Shown one piece after another: positions 1 through 8,334 of a stretch of DNA of 60,908 nt (its first letter is position 1; every line of letters begins with the position of its first letter). Source of the DNA: Bacillota bacterium (GTDB lineage: Bacteria; Bacillota; SHA-98; Ch115; JABLXJ01); contig JABLXJ010000042.1 in NCBI GenBank assembly GCA_013178125.1, forward strand, positions 1-60,908, in the 5' to 3' direction. A program made the translations under genes and the position numbers. The notes below the pieces were generated by a model, which saw only the letters and a program-made list of their open reading frames with translations, ran no database searches and was not told the origin of the DNA.

Positions 1-2
1 CG

Positions 3-1040
3 GGACAGGGTGGGGCTATTGTCATCCTGGCATTTGAGACGTCGTGTGATGAGACATCGTGCGCGGTTGTAACCGGCAACGGCACTGTGAGGGCGGCGTC
101 CAATATCATCGCCTCCCAGGTCGAGCTCCACCAGAGATTTGGCGGCGTCGTCCCTGAGATCGCGTCGAGGAGCCATGTCGAAGCGATTATTCCCGTGCTC
201 GACCGCGCCCTCGCAGGCGCCGGCATCGAGCCGCACGAGGTAAACGCCATAGCGGCGACGTTTGGGCCCGGGCTTGTGGGGAGCCTCCTGGTTGGATTAT
301 CGGCTGGCAAGGCGGCTTCTTCTGCGCTCGGTGTGCCTCTTATCGGCATCAACCACATCGAGGCGCATATATATGCCAACTTCCTGGAGCACCCGGATCT
401 CTCCCCGCCCCTCGTGTGCCTGACTGTGTCCGGCGGCCACACAGATCTCGTGTATTTCAGAGACCACGGCGATTACGAGGTGATCGGGCGGACCCGGGAT
501 GACGCGGCCGGGGAGGCCTTTGACAAGGTAGCCCGAATGCTCGGGTTGGGATACCCTGGCGGGCCGGCCATAGATCGCCTGGCTGCATCGGGCGATCCCC
601 GGGCCATAAACCTCCCGCGCGCGTACCTGGAGGATGAGAGCTATGATTTCAGCTTCAGCGGCATAAAAACGGCCGTCTTGAACTATGTTAATGGGCTGAG
701 GCAGAGGGGTCGAGAGATCCCGGTCCAGGATCTCGCCGCGAGCTTTCAGGCCGCCGTGATCGAGGTGCTGGCCGAAAAGGCTATACGTGCAGCCACTGCA
801 TTTAGGGTCAGGCGCCTTGCCCTGTCCGGCGGCGTTGCGGCCAATAGGGCTTTGAGAAGGCTGCTCGAGGAGAGGTGCAGGGATGTGGGGCTCGAGCTCT
901 ATTACCCATCGATATCCCTTTGCACCGACAATGCGGCCATGGTTGGATGTGCAGGGTATTATCATTATACCAGGGGCAGGATCGGGGGGGGGCCGGTCAA
1001 TGCGGTTCCCGGAATCGCCCTGGGCCGGGTGGGATCGTGA
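3..1040 (+). CDS. tsaD: tRNA N6-adenosine threonylcarbamoyltransferase TsaD, 5' end cut by window
   Basis: TsaD transfers the threonylcarbamoyl group to A37 of ANN-decoding tRNAs, together with TsaB and TsaE in the cytoplasm. The frame is open from the first bases of the window, and the family N-terminus (ILAFETSCDETSCAVV) is read from about position 24, upstream of the first GTG at 87, so a start at 87 would remove essential sequence. The metal-binding HIEAH motif lies near position 355, and the C-terminus carries the sugar-kinase-like LSGGVAANRALR segment. About 345 codons are visible, close to the normal family length, so only a few residues are missing. The real start probably lies just outside the window. 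Confidence 0.96.
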   Translation, partial: GQGGAIVILAFETSCDETSCAVVTGNGTVRAASNIIASQVELHQRFGGVVPEIASRSHVEAIIPVLDRALAGAGIEPHEVNAIAATFGPGLVGSLLVGLSAGKAASSALGVPLIGINHIEAHIYANFLEHPDLSPPLVCLTVSGGHTDLVYFRDHGDYEVIGRTRDDAAGEAFDKVARMLGLGYPGGPAIDRLAASGDPRAINLPRAYLEDESYDFSFSGIKTAVLNYVNGLRQRGREIPVQDLAASFQAAVIEVLAEKAIRAATAFRVRRLALSGGVAANRALRRLLEERCRDVGLELYYPSISLCTDNAAMVGCAGYYHYTRGRIGGGPVNAVPGIALGRVGS

Positions 1041-1110
1041 CCGGATTGCTCAATTATGCGCAGGCCGCAGGCCGGGGGAGGGGCGTATTCTCAGGTTGGG
1101 GAAAGGCGCA

Positions 1111-1191
1111 TGTGGATAGTGTGAAAAAGGAGCTGTACATGGCTAAAACCCCGAGGATGGTTGTGGATAACCCTGTGGATAATGTGGATTA
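1111..1191. promoter_or_regulatory. Cluster of DnaA-box-like nonamers
   Basis: Two perfect TGTGGATAA nonamers (1162-1170 and 1174-1182; the reverse complement of TTATCCACA) are followed directly by TGTGGATTA (1183-1191), with TGTGGATAG upstream (1111-1119). TTATCCACA is the canonical DnaA box. All copies have the same orientation and lie in the 309-bp gap between tsaD and the LCP gene. No dnaA or dnaN is in the window, so this is more likely a DnaA-titration or regulatory site than oriC. The same bases also encode the end of a possible 17-codon ORF. Confidence 0.45.
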
Positions 1192-1192
1192 A
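1139..1192 (+). CDS. Possible 17-residue leader peptide
   Basis: An ATG preceded by AAAAAGGAG at seven-base spacing opens a 17-codon frame, MAKTPRMVVDNPVDNVD. The ribosome binding site is better than that of many real genes here. The repeated VDNPVDNVD is however what the tandem DnaA-box-like nonamers encode, so the frame may be an accident of that repeat. It lies between tsaD and the LCP gene and matches no family I know. Confidence 0.22.
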   Translation: MAKTPRMVVDNPVDNVD

Positions 1193-1202
1193 GGTTAATT
1201 CT

Positions 1203-1220
1203 GGGATATGAGGATATCCC
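1203..1220. repeat. Short inverted repeat upstream of the LCP gene
   Basis: GGGATAT (1203-1209) and ATATCCC (1214-1220) form a perfect 7-bp inverted repeat around a 4-base centre. It lies about 130 bp before the LCP start and could be an operator or a weak hairpin. There is no T-run, so a terminator is unlikely. Confidence 0.25.
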
Positions 1221-1349
1221 CGGTATAGTTATATATGCACTGGTAATGAAGTTTATGACAAGGAGTTTATGGAAGGAAAAAGAGGATAACCTGTCGAATA
1301 ATGCTAATCATGTTCCCGGCGTGAAGCAGCGGAATCGGAGGGAGAGTTT

Positions 1350-2291
1350 TTGAGAACGGGGGAATACGACTATCAAACTGGTGTACCCCTCGGCCTGAGG
1401 AGGCCGAGGAAAGGAAGGAGAGCCCGGAGGAGGGTCTTTGGCCTGATAGCCCTCACCCTTTGTCTTCTTCTGGCTATAGGGCTCGCTGTCGGGTGGACTA
1501 TATTCTGCCGGACCGTTGATATCCCAACGGCATTTGGCATTTCGGATAGGCCGGTGAATATCCTTATGCTCGGGAATGATGTTACCTACACAGACAATGG
1601 GCGTCCTGTAGAGGCTGCCACCAGGGCCGACACCATTCTATTTTTAAGCATGAATCCAAAGCTTGGATCAGTACACATCGTCTCAATTCCGAGGGATACG
1701 CGGGTGCGCATCCCCGGGCATGGGATCGGGAAGATAAATAGCGCACATGCCATCGGCGGCCCGTCCCTGACCATGGAGACCGTTAGTGAGCTTCTCGGGC
1801 TCCCTGTGGATCGCTATGTGGAGACGGATTTCAGGGGCTTCTCAGAGCTTATCGATATGATTGGTGGGGTGATCGTGAATGTAGAAAAGGATATGCATTA
1901 TGTAGATACGTGGGGCAAGTTATCAATCGACTTAAAGCAGGGTAGGCAGAAGCTGGATGGGGACAAGGCCCTCCAGTATGTGAGATTTCGTAATGACGCC
2001 CTCGGGGATATCGGGCGTGTGAGGAGACAGCAGGAGCTAGCCAGGGCTCTTGCCCAGCAGGTTCTCCAGCCATCCAACATCGCCAGGGCCCCCCAGCTGG
2101 TAGAGACCGCGATGAAATATGTAAAAACCGATATGACCTCGCGGGAGATGCTGGCTACAGGGTGGTTTGTGGGTAAAGTGGCGAGCGGCCACATAGAGAC
2201 CGCTACGCTGCCGGGCAATTTCGCCCCACGTTACTGGATGCCTGATGAAGATGGTATAAGAGAGCTGGTGAAAGGCATAACTGGGGAGTAG
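1350..2291 (+). CDS. LytR-CpsA-Psr (LCP) family cell-wall glycopolymer transferase
   Basis: LCP proteins attach teichoic acids or other anionic polymers to peptidoglycan on the outer face of the membrane. This 313-aa protein has a basic cytoplasmic tail (about residues 1-28), one membrane segment (about 30-52) and a complete LCP domain: RADTILFLSMN, the Arg-rich SIPRDTRV motif, KINSAHAIGG, and the C-terminal YVRFRNDALGDIGRVRRQQ that binds polyprenyl pyrophosphate. The TTG start at 1350 is chosen because GGAGGGAG lies just upstream. Length is normal for a single-domain LCP protein. It stands alone between tsaD and comB. Confidence 0.93.
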   Translation: MRTGEYDYQTGVPLGLRRPRKGRRARRRVFGLIALTLCLLLAIGLAVGWTIFCRTVDIPTAFGISDRPVNILMLGNDVTYTDNGRPVEAATRADTILFLSMNPKLGSVHIVSIPRDTRVRIPGHGIGKINSAHAIGGPSLTMETVSELLGLPVDRYVETDFRGFSELIDMIGGVIVNVEKDMHYVDTWGKLSIDLKQGRQKLDGDKALQYVRFRNDALGDIGRVRRQQELARALAQQVLQPSNIARAPQLVETAMKYVKTDMTSREMLATGWFVGKVASGHIETATLPGNFAPRYWMPDEDGIRELVKGITGE

Positions 2292-2319
2292 ACCCTGAAT
2301 TTATTTATAGGGGAAGATA

Positions 2320-2412
2320 TAGCTCGATGGGTTGGTAGATATAGGTAGACAGGCAGATAGATACAAGGTTATAGGATATAAGAAGGTAGATATATACAAG
2401 ATTGTAGATATA
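2320..2412 (+). repeat. GATA/AGGTAGA-rich degenerate repeat tract in the comB leader
   Basis: This stretch repeats the motif (g)gtagata with variation (ggtagatataggtagac, agatagatacaagg, aaggtagatatatac, attgtagatata). The comB frame stays open through it, but the comB ribosome binding site lies after it, so I read it as an untranslated leader. Similar tracts occur at 22.6 and 23.7 kb. Confidence 0.6.
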
Positions 2413-2460
2413 AAGTGTTGGCCGAAACTGAGGTGCGGGGGAATAAGGAGGCGTGCCCTG

Positions 2461-3195
2461 ATGAGGGTGGATGTTATTTTTCTACCGCAGGAGCTCGAGA
2501 CCCGGAGCCTTGACCAGGCAGTTGCTGTCATTATTGATGTCTTGCGGGCGAGCAGCACCATTGTCACAGCTATCGCCAACGGGTGCGAGGAGTTGATCCC
2601 AACCCAGACCGTCGAGGAGGCGGTCGAGATAGCCAGGAGCTACGGCAGGGGTGATTTCCTCTTGGGGGGAGAGAGGAAGGGGAATAAGATCGAGGGGTTC
2701 GACCTTGGGAATTCTCCTGCGGAATATGTCCCTGACCGGGTAAAGGGGAAGAAAATCATTTTTACTACAACGAATGGGACAGCGGCCATAAAAGCCGCAA
2801 GGGGAGCAAGTGCAATCCTCATCGGGTCGTTTTTGAATCTCGAGGCGGTGGCGCATTACGCTCTTGGGCTTGGCAGGGACATTGTCTTCGTCTGCGCTGG
2901 CGACGGAAGGAGATTTGCCCTCGAGGACGCAGCCTGCGCCGGCATGATGTGCGACCGTGTCTGCCGTGTGGGCGATAACGTGGTCGAGTCTGACAGCTGC
3001 ATTGCTGCCCGAAAGATATATGAGGGCTTCCGCGGGAAGGTGGCGGATGCCCTCGCCATGAGCGAACACGGTCGATACCTTGAAGGCATAGGATTGGGGG
3101 CTGATCTCGGGCTCTGCGCGCAGACCAACGTTCTCAACGTTGTCCCGTGCATGAGCGAGGGGCATATAGTGAGGAGGGCGCTTCAGGGGTCGTAG
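2461..3195 (+). CDS. comB: ComB-like 2-phosphosulfolactate phosphatase family protein
   Basis: The protein belongs to the ComB family (named for hydrolysis of 2-phosphosulfolactate in coenzyme M synthesis), which is widespread in Bacillota that make no coenzyme M, so its substrate here is unknown. Recognisable family segments are MRVDVIFLP at the N-terminus, VIIDVLRASSTIVTA, FTTTNGTAA and CAGDGRRFALEDAACAG. The start at 2461 is supported by AAGGAGG ten bases upstream. Starting further upstream would add about 43 residues encoded by a repeat tract. The product is 244 aa, normal for the family. The next gene starts 32 bp downstream, probably in the same operon. Confidence 0.88.
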   Translation: MRVDVIFLPQELETRSLDQAVAVIIDVLRASSTIVTAIANGCEELIPTQTVEEAVEIARSYGRGDFLLGGERKGNKIEGFDLGNSPAEYVPDRVKGKKIIFTTTNGTAAIKAARGASAILIGSFLNLEAVAHYALGLGRDIVFVCAGDGRRFALEDAACAGMMCDRVCRVGDNVVESDSCIAARKIYEGFRGKVADALAMSEHGRYLEGIGLGADLGLCAQTNVLNVVPCMSEGHIVRRALQGS

Positions 3196-3227
3196 CGCAG
3201 GGCAAAATAGCGGGAGGGTGAGGCTGC

Positions 3228-4112
3228 ATGGGGAAAAGATCGGGGGTAGCCATCACTCTGTGGGTTGTCATCGCCGCCCTTGTGGTCTTGTCTGCGGCCT
3301 TCCTGGCCGGGCGAGCCAGGTTTGTGAGGTTTTTTGAGGCGGCTAGGGAGAAAGAGGCGGCGGCCCGGGTTGAACATGCAATAAAGTCGACACTTGCCCT
3401 CACAAGGCTAAGGGTCACGGAGAAATTGTCATTCCCGTCATCAGATAAGCTCCTCAGCACCAGGGATGCGCGAGAGCTTGGAACGGGCCTCTATGAAAGG
3501 TCGATAGAGCTCGAGATACCACCAGCGGGCCCGGCAGGTTCAGCGACCCGGGGGATAAGGTTGCACTATAGCTCGGCCTCGGAGGATGCCAGCTTTGAGT
3601 CATACCTGGATGGGACCAGGATATTCTTCAGGGCTGGCACTATTGGTGGCCATGCCGGTGAGGCCAAGTGGGTCAAGATTGATGCCGGCGACCTGCCGCG
3701 TGTTTCAGGTGCCCTCGACGAGGCGGCGAGGGCGGAGATATCCTGGATGACGTCGGTCAGGGGCGTGGATTCGCTCTTGCCCAGAGGCATCGGAGGGGGA
3801 GCCCGCGTCGTTGCCTTACGAAGGGAAAGTGTAGATGGCGTAAGGTATATAGTAGCCGATCTGAGGACGCCGGATCTCGACGCGGAGTTCGCGAAGGGGT
3901 CGGGAAAGGGCGGTGCCCAGCCGGAGCCCATGCGCTATGAGGTGCGCGTCTGGGTTCCTGAGGCGGGGGAGGCTTATATAGCCAGGCTCGAGGAGGCTTA
4001 CGTTTACAGGATGAAGGAACAGGAGACCTATGATTACGTCATAAGTTCCAAGCTTCTTGAGCCTGATGAGAGGCTTGCGATCAAGCTGCCGGAGGATGGG
4101 CTTCTGCATTGA
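3228..4112 (+). CDS. Membrane-anchored protein of unknown function
   Basis: I do not recognise this 294-aa protein. It has a single hydrophobic segment at residues 8-27 after a short basic start, so it is probably anchored in the membrane with the bulk outside. The remainder alternates beta-like stretches (RSIELEIPP, GIRLHYSSA, TRIFFRAG, MRYEVRVWV) and no conserved cysteines, which could suit a lipocalin-like or LolA-like fold, but that is a guess. GGGAGG stands ten bases before the ATG. It follows comB by 32 bp and precedes hpt by 187 bp. Confidence 0.75.
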   Translation: MGKRSGVAITLWVVIAALVVLSAAFLAGRARFVRFFEAAREKEAAARVEHAIKSTLALTRLRVTEKLSFPSSDKLLSTRDARELGTGLYERSIELEIPPAGPAGSATRGIRLHYSSASEDASFESYLDGTRIFFRAGTIGGHAGEAKWVKIDAGDLPRVSGALDEAARAEISWMTSVRGVDSLLPRGIGGGARVVALRRESVDGVRYIVADLRTPDLDAEFAKGSGKGGAQPEPMRYEVRVWVPEAGEAYIARLEEAYVYRMKEQETYDYVISSKLLEPDERLAIKLPEDGLLH

Positions 4113-4160
4113 ATTATCGAGGAATTATCGAGTGAGCTTGCCGGGGACTTATTCATGAGC

Positions 4161-4190
4161 TTGTCCACGGGGACTTACGGGGTATATAAT
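4161..4190 (+). promoter_or_regulatory. Candidate sigma-A promoter for hpt-guaA
   Basis: TTGTCC (4161-4166) and TATAAT (4185-4190) are separated by 18 bases and lie 110 bp before the hpt start. The -10 box is perfect and the -35 box matches at four of six positions. The surrounding bases contain two imperfect duplications (ATTATCGAG twice from 4115, and GAGCTTG...GGGGACTTA twice). Confidence 0.5.
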
Positions 4191-4299
4191 GTTGCTGTGG
4201 CAAAAGTGGTTGTAACTATGTTGTAATATAGTGAGAGGGCCGGAGGGATACCCTTAGAGATGCCCTTTTCCGGCTCGCAGGGGGAAGGGAAGAGGAGCT

Positions 4300-4923
4300 T
4301 TGGAGGGGTTAAATCCGTTGCTTGACGACCTGGAAGGGATCCTGCTTCACGAGGACGAGATAAAAAGGCGTGTAGAGGAACTGGGCGAGCAGATATCTCG
4401 CGACTATTGCGGGAAAGAGCTTGTGGTCGTGGGGATTCTAAAAGGGGCGCTTGTATTCATGGCGGACCTTGTGAGACGCCTCTCAATCCCCGTGGTCATA
4501 GATTTCGTAGCTATATCGAGCTATGGGGCGGCGACCAAATCGTCGGGGGCGGTGAGGATACTGAAGGACCTGGATGCACCCGTAGAGAACAAGCATGTTT
4601 TAATTGTGGAGGACATCATAGACACCGGCCTCACCCTGAGCTACCTGGTGGAGAATCTGAGGGCCAGGAAGCCCCTTTCTGTGAAGATTTGCACGCTCCT
4701 TGATAAGCCGGACAGGCGGGAGATCAATATAAGGCCTGACTATAACGGATTCCAGATACCTGATAAGTTTGTTGTCGGCTACGGGCTCGATTACAGCGAG
4801 AAATACAGGAACCTCCCCTCTGTTGCGGTTTTGAAGCCCAGGGTCTATCAGGGTCGCAAGGGCGGTTCGCAGGCCAGTGATAGCAACAAAACCGGTTGCT
4901 ATGGCGCTGGCGGTAAGGGTTAG
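4300..4923 (+). CDS. hpt: Hypoxanthine phosphoribosyltransferase
   Basis: The enzyme salvages hypoxanthine and guanine to IMP and GMP using PRPP. The PRPP-binding motif LIVEDIIDTGLTL is at residues 101-113, GILKGALVF at 45-53 and the base-specificity loop PDKFVVGYGLDY near the C-terminus. TTG at 4300 is used as the start because AGAGGAG precedes it. The last 15-20 residues (GSQASDSNKTGCYGAGGKG) are an extra tail compared with typical 175-185-aa homologues. guaA follows by about 100 bp, so the two form a purine block with the permease on the opposite strand. Confidence 0.95.
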   Translation: MEGLNPLLDDLEGILLHEDEIKRRVEELGEQISRDYCGKELVVVGILKGALVFMADLVRRLSIPVVIDFVAISSYGAATKSSGAVRILKDLDAPVENKHVLIVEDIIDTGLTLSYLVENLRARKPLSVKICTLLDKPDRREINIRPDYNGFQIPDKFVVGYGLDYSEKYRNLPSVAVLKPRVYQGRKGGSQASDSNKTGCYGAGGKG

Positions 4924-5026
4924 AAAAGCCCGGCAGGCTATCGCGCACCGGCCCGGGTTGATGGGCTGGGATGGGAAGTAGAGAAGTAGCGAAGTAGAGA
5001 AACATTGGTCAGGGAGCGGTAGGAAA

Positions 5027-6577
5027 GTGGAAGGGCGAGATCAGGCGGTTTTGATTCTGGATTTCGGCTCTCAATATAGCATGCTCATAGCTCGCAAGGT
5101 CAGGGAGTGCAATGTCTACTGCGAGATCGTGCGTCATGACATCTCCGCGGGCGAGGTCGCGCGGCTCGCGCCCAGGGGCATTATTCTCTCCGGCGGGCCG
5201 TCGAGCGTCTACGGGGATGGGGCACCCGGATGTGATCCTGGCATCTTCTCCCTCGGCATCCCCGTTCTCGGCATTTGCTATGGTATGCAGTTGATGGCCA
5301 GGATGCTCGGGGGCAACGTAGGACGGGCTGAGCGGCGCGAGTATGGCAAGGCCGAGCTGGCGATCGATGATGATTCCGATCTTTTTGCGGGGCTCGGCGA
5401 ATCCACGACGTGCTGGATGAGCCATGGCGACTCTGTCACGGCTGTCCCGCCTGGATTCACAATTATCGCGCATACGCATAATACGCCGGTGGCGGCCATG
5501 CGGGACGGGAAGAGGCGCCTCTTTGGGATCCAGTTTCATCCCGAGGTGGCCCACACGCCAAGAGGGAAGGAAATCCTGCAGAATTTCCTCTACAGGGTAT
5601 GTGGGTGTTCACCATCCTGGACTGCGGCGGCTTTTGTGGAGGAGAGCACCCGGCGCATAAGGGATCAGGTCGGCGGTGAAGGTAGGGCCGTATGCGCCCT
5701 GAGCGGCGGGGTGGACTCCTCGACCGCGGCTGTGCTCGTGCACAGGGCTATCGGCCAGAGGCTCACGTGCATCTTCGTGAATAACGGGGTGCTCCGGAAG
5801 GGCGAGCCCGAGAGGGTTCTCTCGACATTCAGGGATCACTTCAAGCTCGATGTGATCTATGTGGATGCGAGGGAGCGTTTCCTGGCTACACTGCGTGATG
5901 TGCGCGACCCCGAGGAGAAGCGCAAGAGGATAGGCCACGAGTTTATTCGCATATTTGAGGAGGAGGCCAGGAAGCTCGGGAACGTGGAGTTCCTTGTCCA
6001 GGGGACGCTTTACCCCGATGTAATTGAAAGCATGGCCTCTGATACCGGCCCTGCCGCGCGTATCAAGAGCCACCACAATGTTGGAGGCCTGCCTGAGGAT
6101 ATGGAGTTAAAGCTGATTGAGCCCCTGCGTTACCTCTTCAAGGACGAGGTGCGCATTGTTGCGCGCGAGCTGGGCCTGCCCGAGGAGATAGTGGGGCGTC
6201 ACCCGTTCCCGGGGCCCGGGCTTGCCGTGCGCGTCATCGGGGAGGTGACCAGGGAGCGGCTTGATATCCTGCGCGAGGCCGATGCGATTGTTGAGGAGGA
6301 GATTCGCAGGGCGGGGCTTTACGATGAGCTGTGGCAGGCTTTCGCGGTATTGCCATCCATCCGGAGCGTGGGGGTGATGGGCGATGAGAGGACTTACGCC
6401 TACCCTGTGGCCCTGCGCGCGGTCACGAGCCAGGACGGCATGACGGCGGACTGGGCGAGGCTGCCGTATGATGTGCTCGAACGCATCTCTAACAGGATCA
6501 TCAATGAGGTGCACGGGGTTAACCGCGTTGTGTATGATATAAGCTCGAAGCCGCCGTCGACGATCGAGTGGGAGTAA
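5027..6577 (+). CDS. guaA: GMP synthase (glutamine-hydrolysing)
   Basis: GuaA makes GMP from XMP, ATP and glutamine. The class I amidotransferase domain has Cys84 (GICYGMQ), His171 and Glu173 (FHPEV). The ATP pyrophosphatase P-loop LSGGVDSS is at about 225-232, and the C-terminal dimerisation domain ends with the standard [11 protein letters not shown]. The 516-aa length is normal. GTG at 5027 is the first start in frame and has AGGAAA close upstream. No guanine/hypoxanthine riboswitch was seen before hpt, guaA or the permease. Confidence 0.97.
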   Translation: MEGRDQAVLILDFGSQYSMLIARKVRECNVYCEIVRHDISAGEVARLAPRGIILSGGPSSVYGDGAPGCDPGIFSLGIPVLGICYGMQLMARMLGGNVGRAERREYGKAELAIDDDSDLFAGLGESTTCWMSHGDSVTAVPPGFTIIAHTHNTPVAAMRDGKRRLFGIQFHPEVAHTPRGKEILQNFLYRVCGCSPSWTAAAFVEESTRRIRDQVGGEGRAVCALSGGVDSSTAAVLVHRAIGQRLTCIFVNNGVLRKGEPERVLSTFRDHFKLDVIYVDARERFLATLRDVRDPEEKRKRIGHEFIRIFEEEARKLGNVEFLVQGTLYPDVIESMASDTGPAARIKSHHNVGGLPEDMELKLIEPLRYLFKDEVRIVARELGLPEEIVGRHPFPGPGLAVRVIGEVTRERLDILREADAIVEEEIRRAGLYDELWQAFAVLPSIRSVGVMGDERTYAYPVALRAVTSQDGMTADWARLPYDVLERISNRIINEVHGVNRVVYDISSKPPSTIEWE

Positions 6578-6662
6578 AGAGGGGGCCGGCTGGCGGGACA
6601 GAGGGCGCGACAACCCACACGTATCATGTGGTGCAGTAGGGTACCCTGTGGGGGATGTAAGC

Positions 6663-6708
6663 AAGTAAGTCTGCTCGCTCAGGGGGCAATTCGCTCGCAG
6701 ACTTACTT
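6663..6708. terminator. Hairpin between convergent guaA and permease genes
   Basis: AAGTAAGTCTGC (6663-6674) and GCAGACTTACTT (6697-6708) form a perfect 12-bp stem with a 22-base loop. It lies between two convergent genes, so it may stop transcription from both sides. There is no clear T-run on either strand, so the mechanism is uncertain. Confidence 0.5.
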
Positions 6709-6751
6709 ACTCACCATATCTCGCGTAATGCTGATGCCATCTAATGTTCTT

Positions 6752-8098
6752 TTATCTTAGCATCATGAACCTGATGATGAAGAGGATCGCCAGGATATAC
6801 ATGGTCAGGCTTATATCCTTCGACTTGCCAGCAAGGAGCTTGATTACCACATAACCGAGCACCCCGAACACTAGGCCCTCAGCTATGCTGTAGGCCAGCG
6901 GCATCATGATTATCGTCAGGAACGCCGGTATCGCCTCCGTGAAATCCTCAAATTTGATCTTCACGACCGGCTCCATCATGAAGAGCCCGACCATGATGAG
7001 CGCAGGCGCCGTCGCCGCAGTGGGGATCAGCTTCACGAGGGGCGAGAAGAAGAGCGACAGTAAGAAGAGGACCGCAACGACCGCTGCTGTGAGCCCGGTT
7101 CGCCCGCCCTCGGCCACGCCGGACGCGCTCTCGATGTAGGTTGTTACCGTGCTTGTCCCAAATACGGCGCCGCCCACCGTGCCGATGGCGTCCGCCATGA
7201 GCGCCTGGCCGGACCTGGGGAGCTCGCCGTTCTTATCGAGGAAGCCTGCCTTGGTCGACACGCCGATAAGCGTGCCCACGGTGTCGAACATATCCACAAA
7301 GGTAAAGGTGAAGATGACTGTTAGGAGACCTATGTTCAACGCGCCCAGGATATCCATCTGCATGAATGTGGGAGCCAGGCTCGGCGGCATGCTGATAATA
7401 TCCTTGATCCCGTGCGGGTAGGGCGCGAGGCCGGTGATCATCCCGACGATGCTCGTGATCAGGATGCCCAGCAGGAGGGAGCCCTTAACCCTCCTCGCAA
7501 GGAGCAGGCCCATGACCGCGAGGCCAAAGAGCGCGAGGAGGATATTGGGTGATGTGATCTTGCCCAGGGATACCATCGTAGCGTCGTTCTTGACAATGAC
7601 CCCCGCCTCCTGGAGGCCGATGAAGGCTATGAAGAGCCCGATCCCAACGCCTGTTGCGAGCTTCAGCGTCATCGGGACGCTGTTGACGATCGCCTGCCGC
7701 ACCTTTGTAAGGGTCAGGAGGAGGAATATCACGCCATCGATGAAGACGGCGCCGAGGGCAACCTTCCAGCTGATCCCCATGCCGAGGACCACGGTGAACG
7801 CGAAGAAGGCGTTCAGGCCCATGCCCGGGGCCATGGCAAAGGGGTAATTAGCATAAAGGGCCATAACGAATGTGCCGAGCGCCGTGCCCAGGCACGTGGC
7901 AACCATGACGGCCCCGACGTCCATCCCAGCTTTGCCCAGGATGGAAGGGTTGACAATGATGATGTAGGCCATGGTCATGAATGTTGTTACACCTGCAAGG
8001 ACTTCGGTGCGGACAGTTGTCTTGTTTGCCGATAGTTTAAAGAGATTCTCGAGAAAGCCGGCATCCGCGCTGGCTGCAGCTTTGGTGGCTTGCGACAT
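6752..8098 (-). CDS. NCS2 (AzgA/PbuG-like) purine permease
   Basis: This 448-aa membrane protein belongs to the AzgA branch of nucleobase:cation symporters, which take up guanine, hypoxanthine or adenine. Family hallmarks are TEVLAGVTTFMTMAYIIIVN near the N-terminus, APGMGLNAFFAF, and FTFVDMFDTVGTLIGVS in the middle. About 12 membrane segments can be counted. The ATG at 8098 is preferred to the TTG two codons upstream, because GAGGGGG sits eight bases before the ATG but only one base before the TTG. Convergence with guaA and proximity to hpt fit a role in purine uptake. Confidence 0.93.
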   Translation of the reverse strand: MSQATKAAASADAGFLENLFKLSANKTTVRTEVLAGVTTFMTMAYIIIVNPSILGKAGMDVGAVMVATCLGTALGTFVMALYANYPFAMAPGMGLNAFFAFTVVLGMGISWKVALGAVFIDGVIFLLLTLTKVRQAIVNSVPMTLKLATGVGIGLFIAFIGLQEAGVIVKNDATMVSLGKITSPNILLALFGLAVMGLLLARRVKGSLLLGILITSIVGMITGLAPYPHGIKDIISMPPSLAPTFMQMDILGALNIGLLTVIFTFTFVDMFDTVGTLIGVSTKAGFLDKNGELPRSGQALMADAIGTVGGAVFGTSTVTTYIESASGVAEGGRTGLTAAVVAVLFLLSLFFSPLVKLIPTAATAPALIMVGLFMMEPVVKIKFEDFTEAIPAFLTIIMMPLAYSIAEGLVFGVLGYVVIKLLAGKSKDISLTMYILAILFIIRFMMLR

Positions 8099-8124
8099 TC
8101 TCAAACCCCCTCAAAGTAAATTTT

Positions 8125-8141
8125 CTAAGGTTTAACCTTAG
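8125..8141. promoter_or_regulatory. 17-bp perfect palindrome in the permease leader
   Basis: CTAAGGTT-T-AACCTTAG is a perfect inverted repeat with 8-bp arms and a single central base, 26 bp upstream of the permease ATG. Its size and position fit a repressor operator. It does not look like a PurBox or a purine riboswitch. Confidence 0.45.
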
Positions 8142-8334
8142 CTTCGCCGTCCATCTATATTCGACATCGGATGGTGCGGGACCTTCTCCTATAAGACAAA
8201 AAGAAGCACATGCAGATAAAATCTTCATAACGTCAGCACATCAGCAAGTTATAAACCAAACAAGGGAATAAGGGTAGTAAATGCAGTAGATCAGCAAATA
8301 TGAATAGTGCAAGGGCGGGCGTCAGCCCACCGCG

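Noticed and set aside
297-965. 222-codon open frame on the minus strand
   Set aside because: It is the antisense shadow of tsaD, with no ribosome binding site and no family resemblance. The same holds for the long minus-strand frames inside pcrA, ligA and guaA.
1111-1191. Chromosomal replication origin
   Set aside because: DnaA-like boxes are present but there is no AT-rich unwinding region beside them and no dnaA, dnaN or rpmH nearby.
8099-8330. Purine riboswitch upstream of the permease
   Set aside because: The conserved loop sequences of the purine aptamer are not found on the minus strand. Only a palindrome is present.
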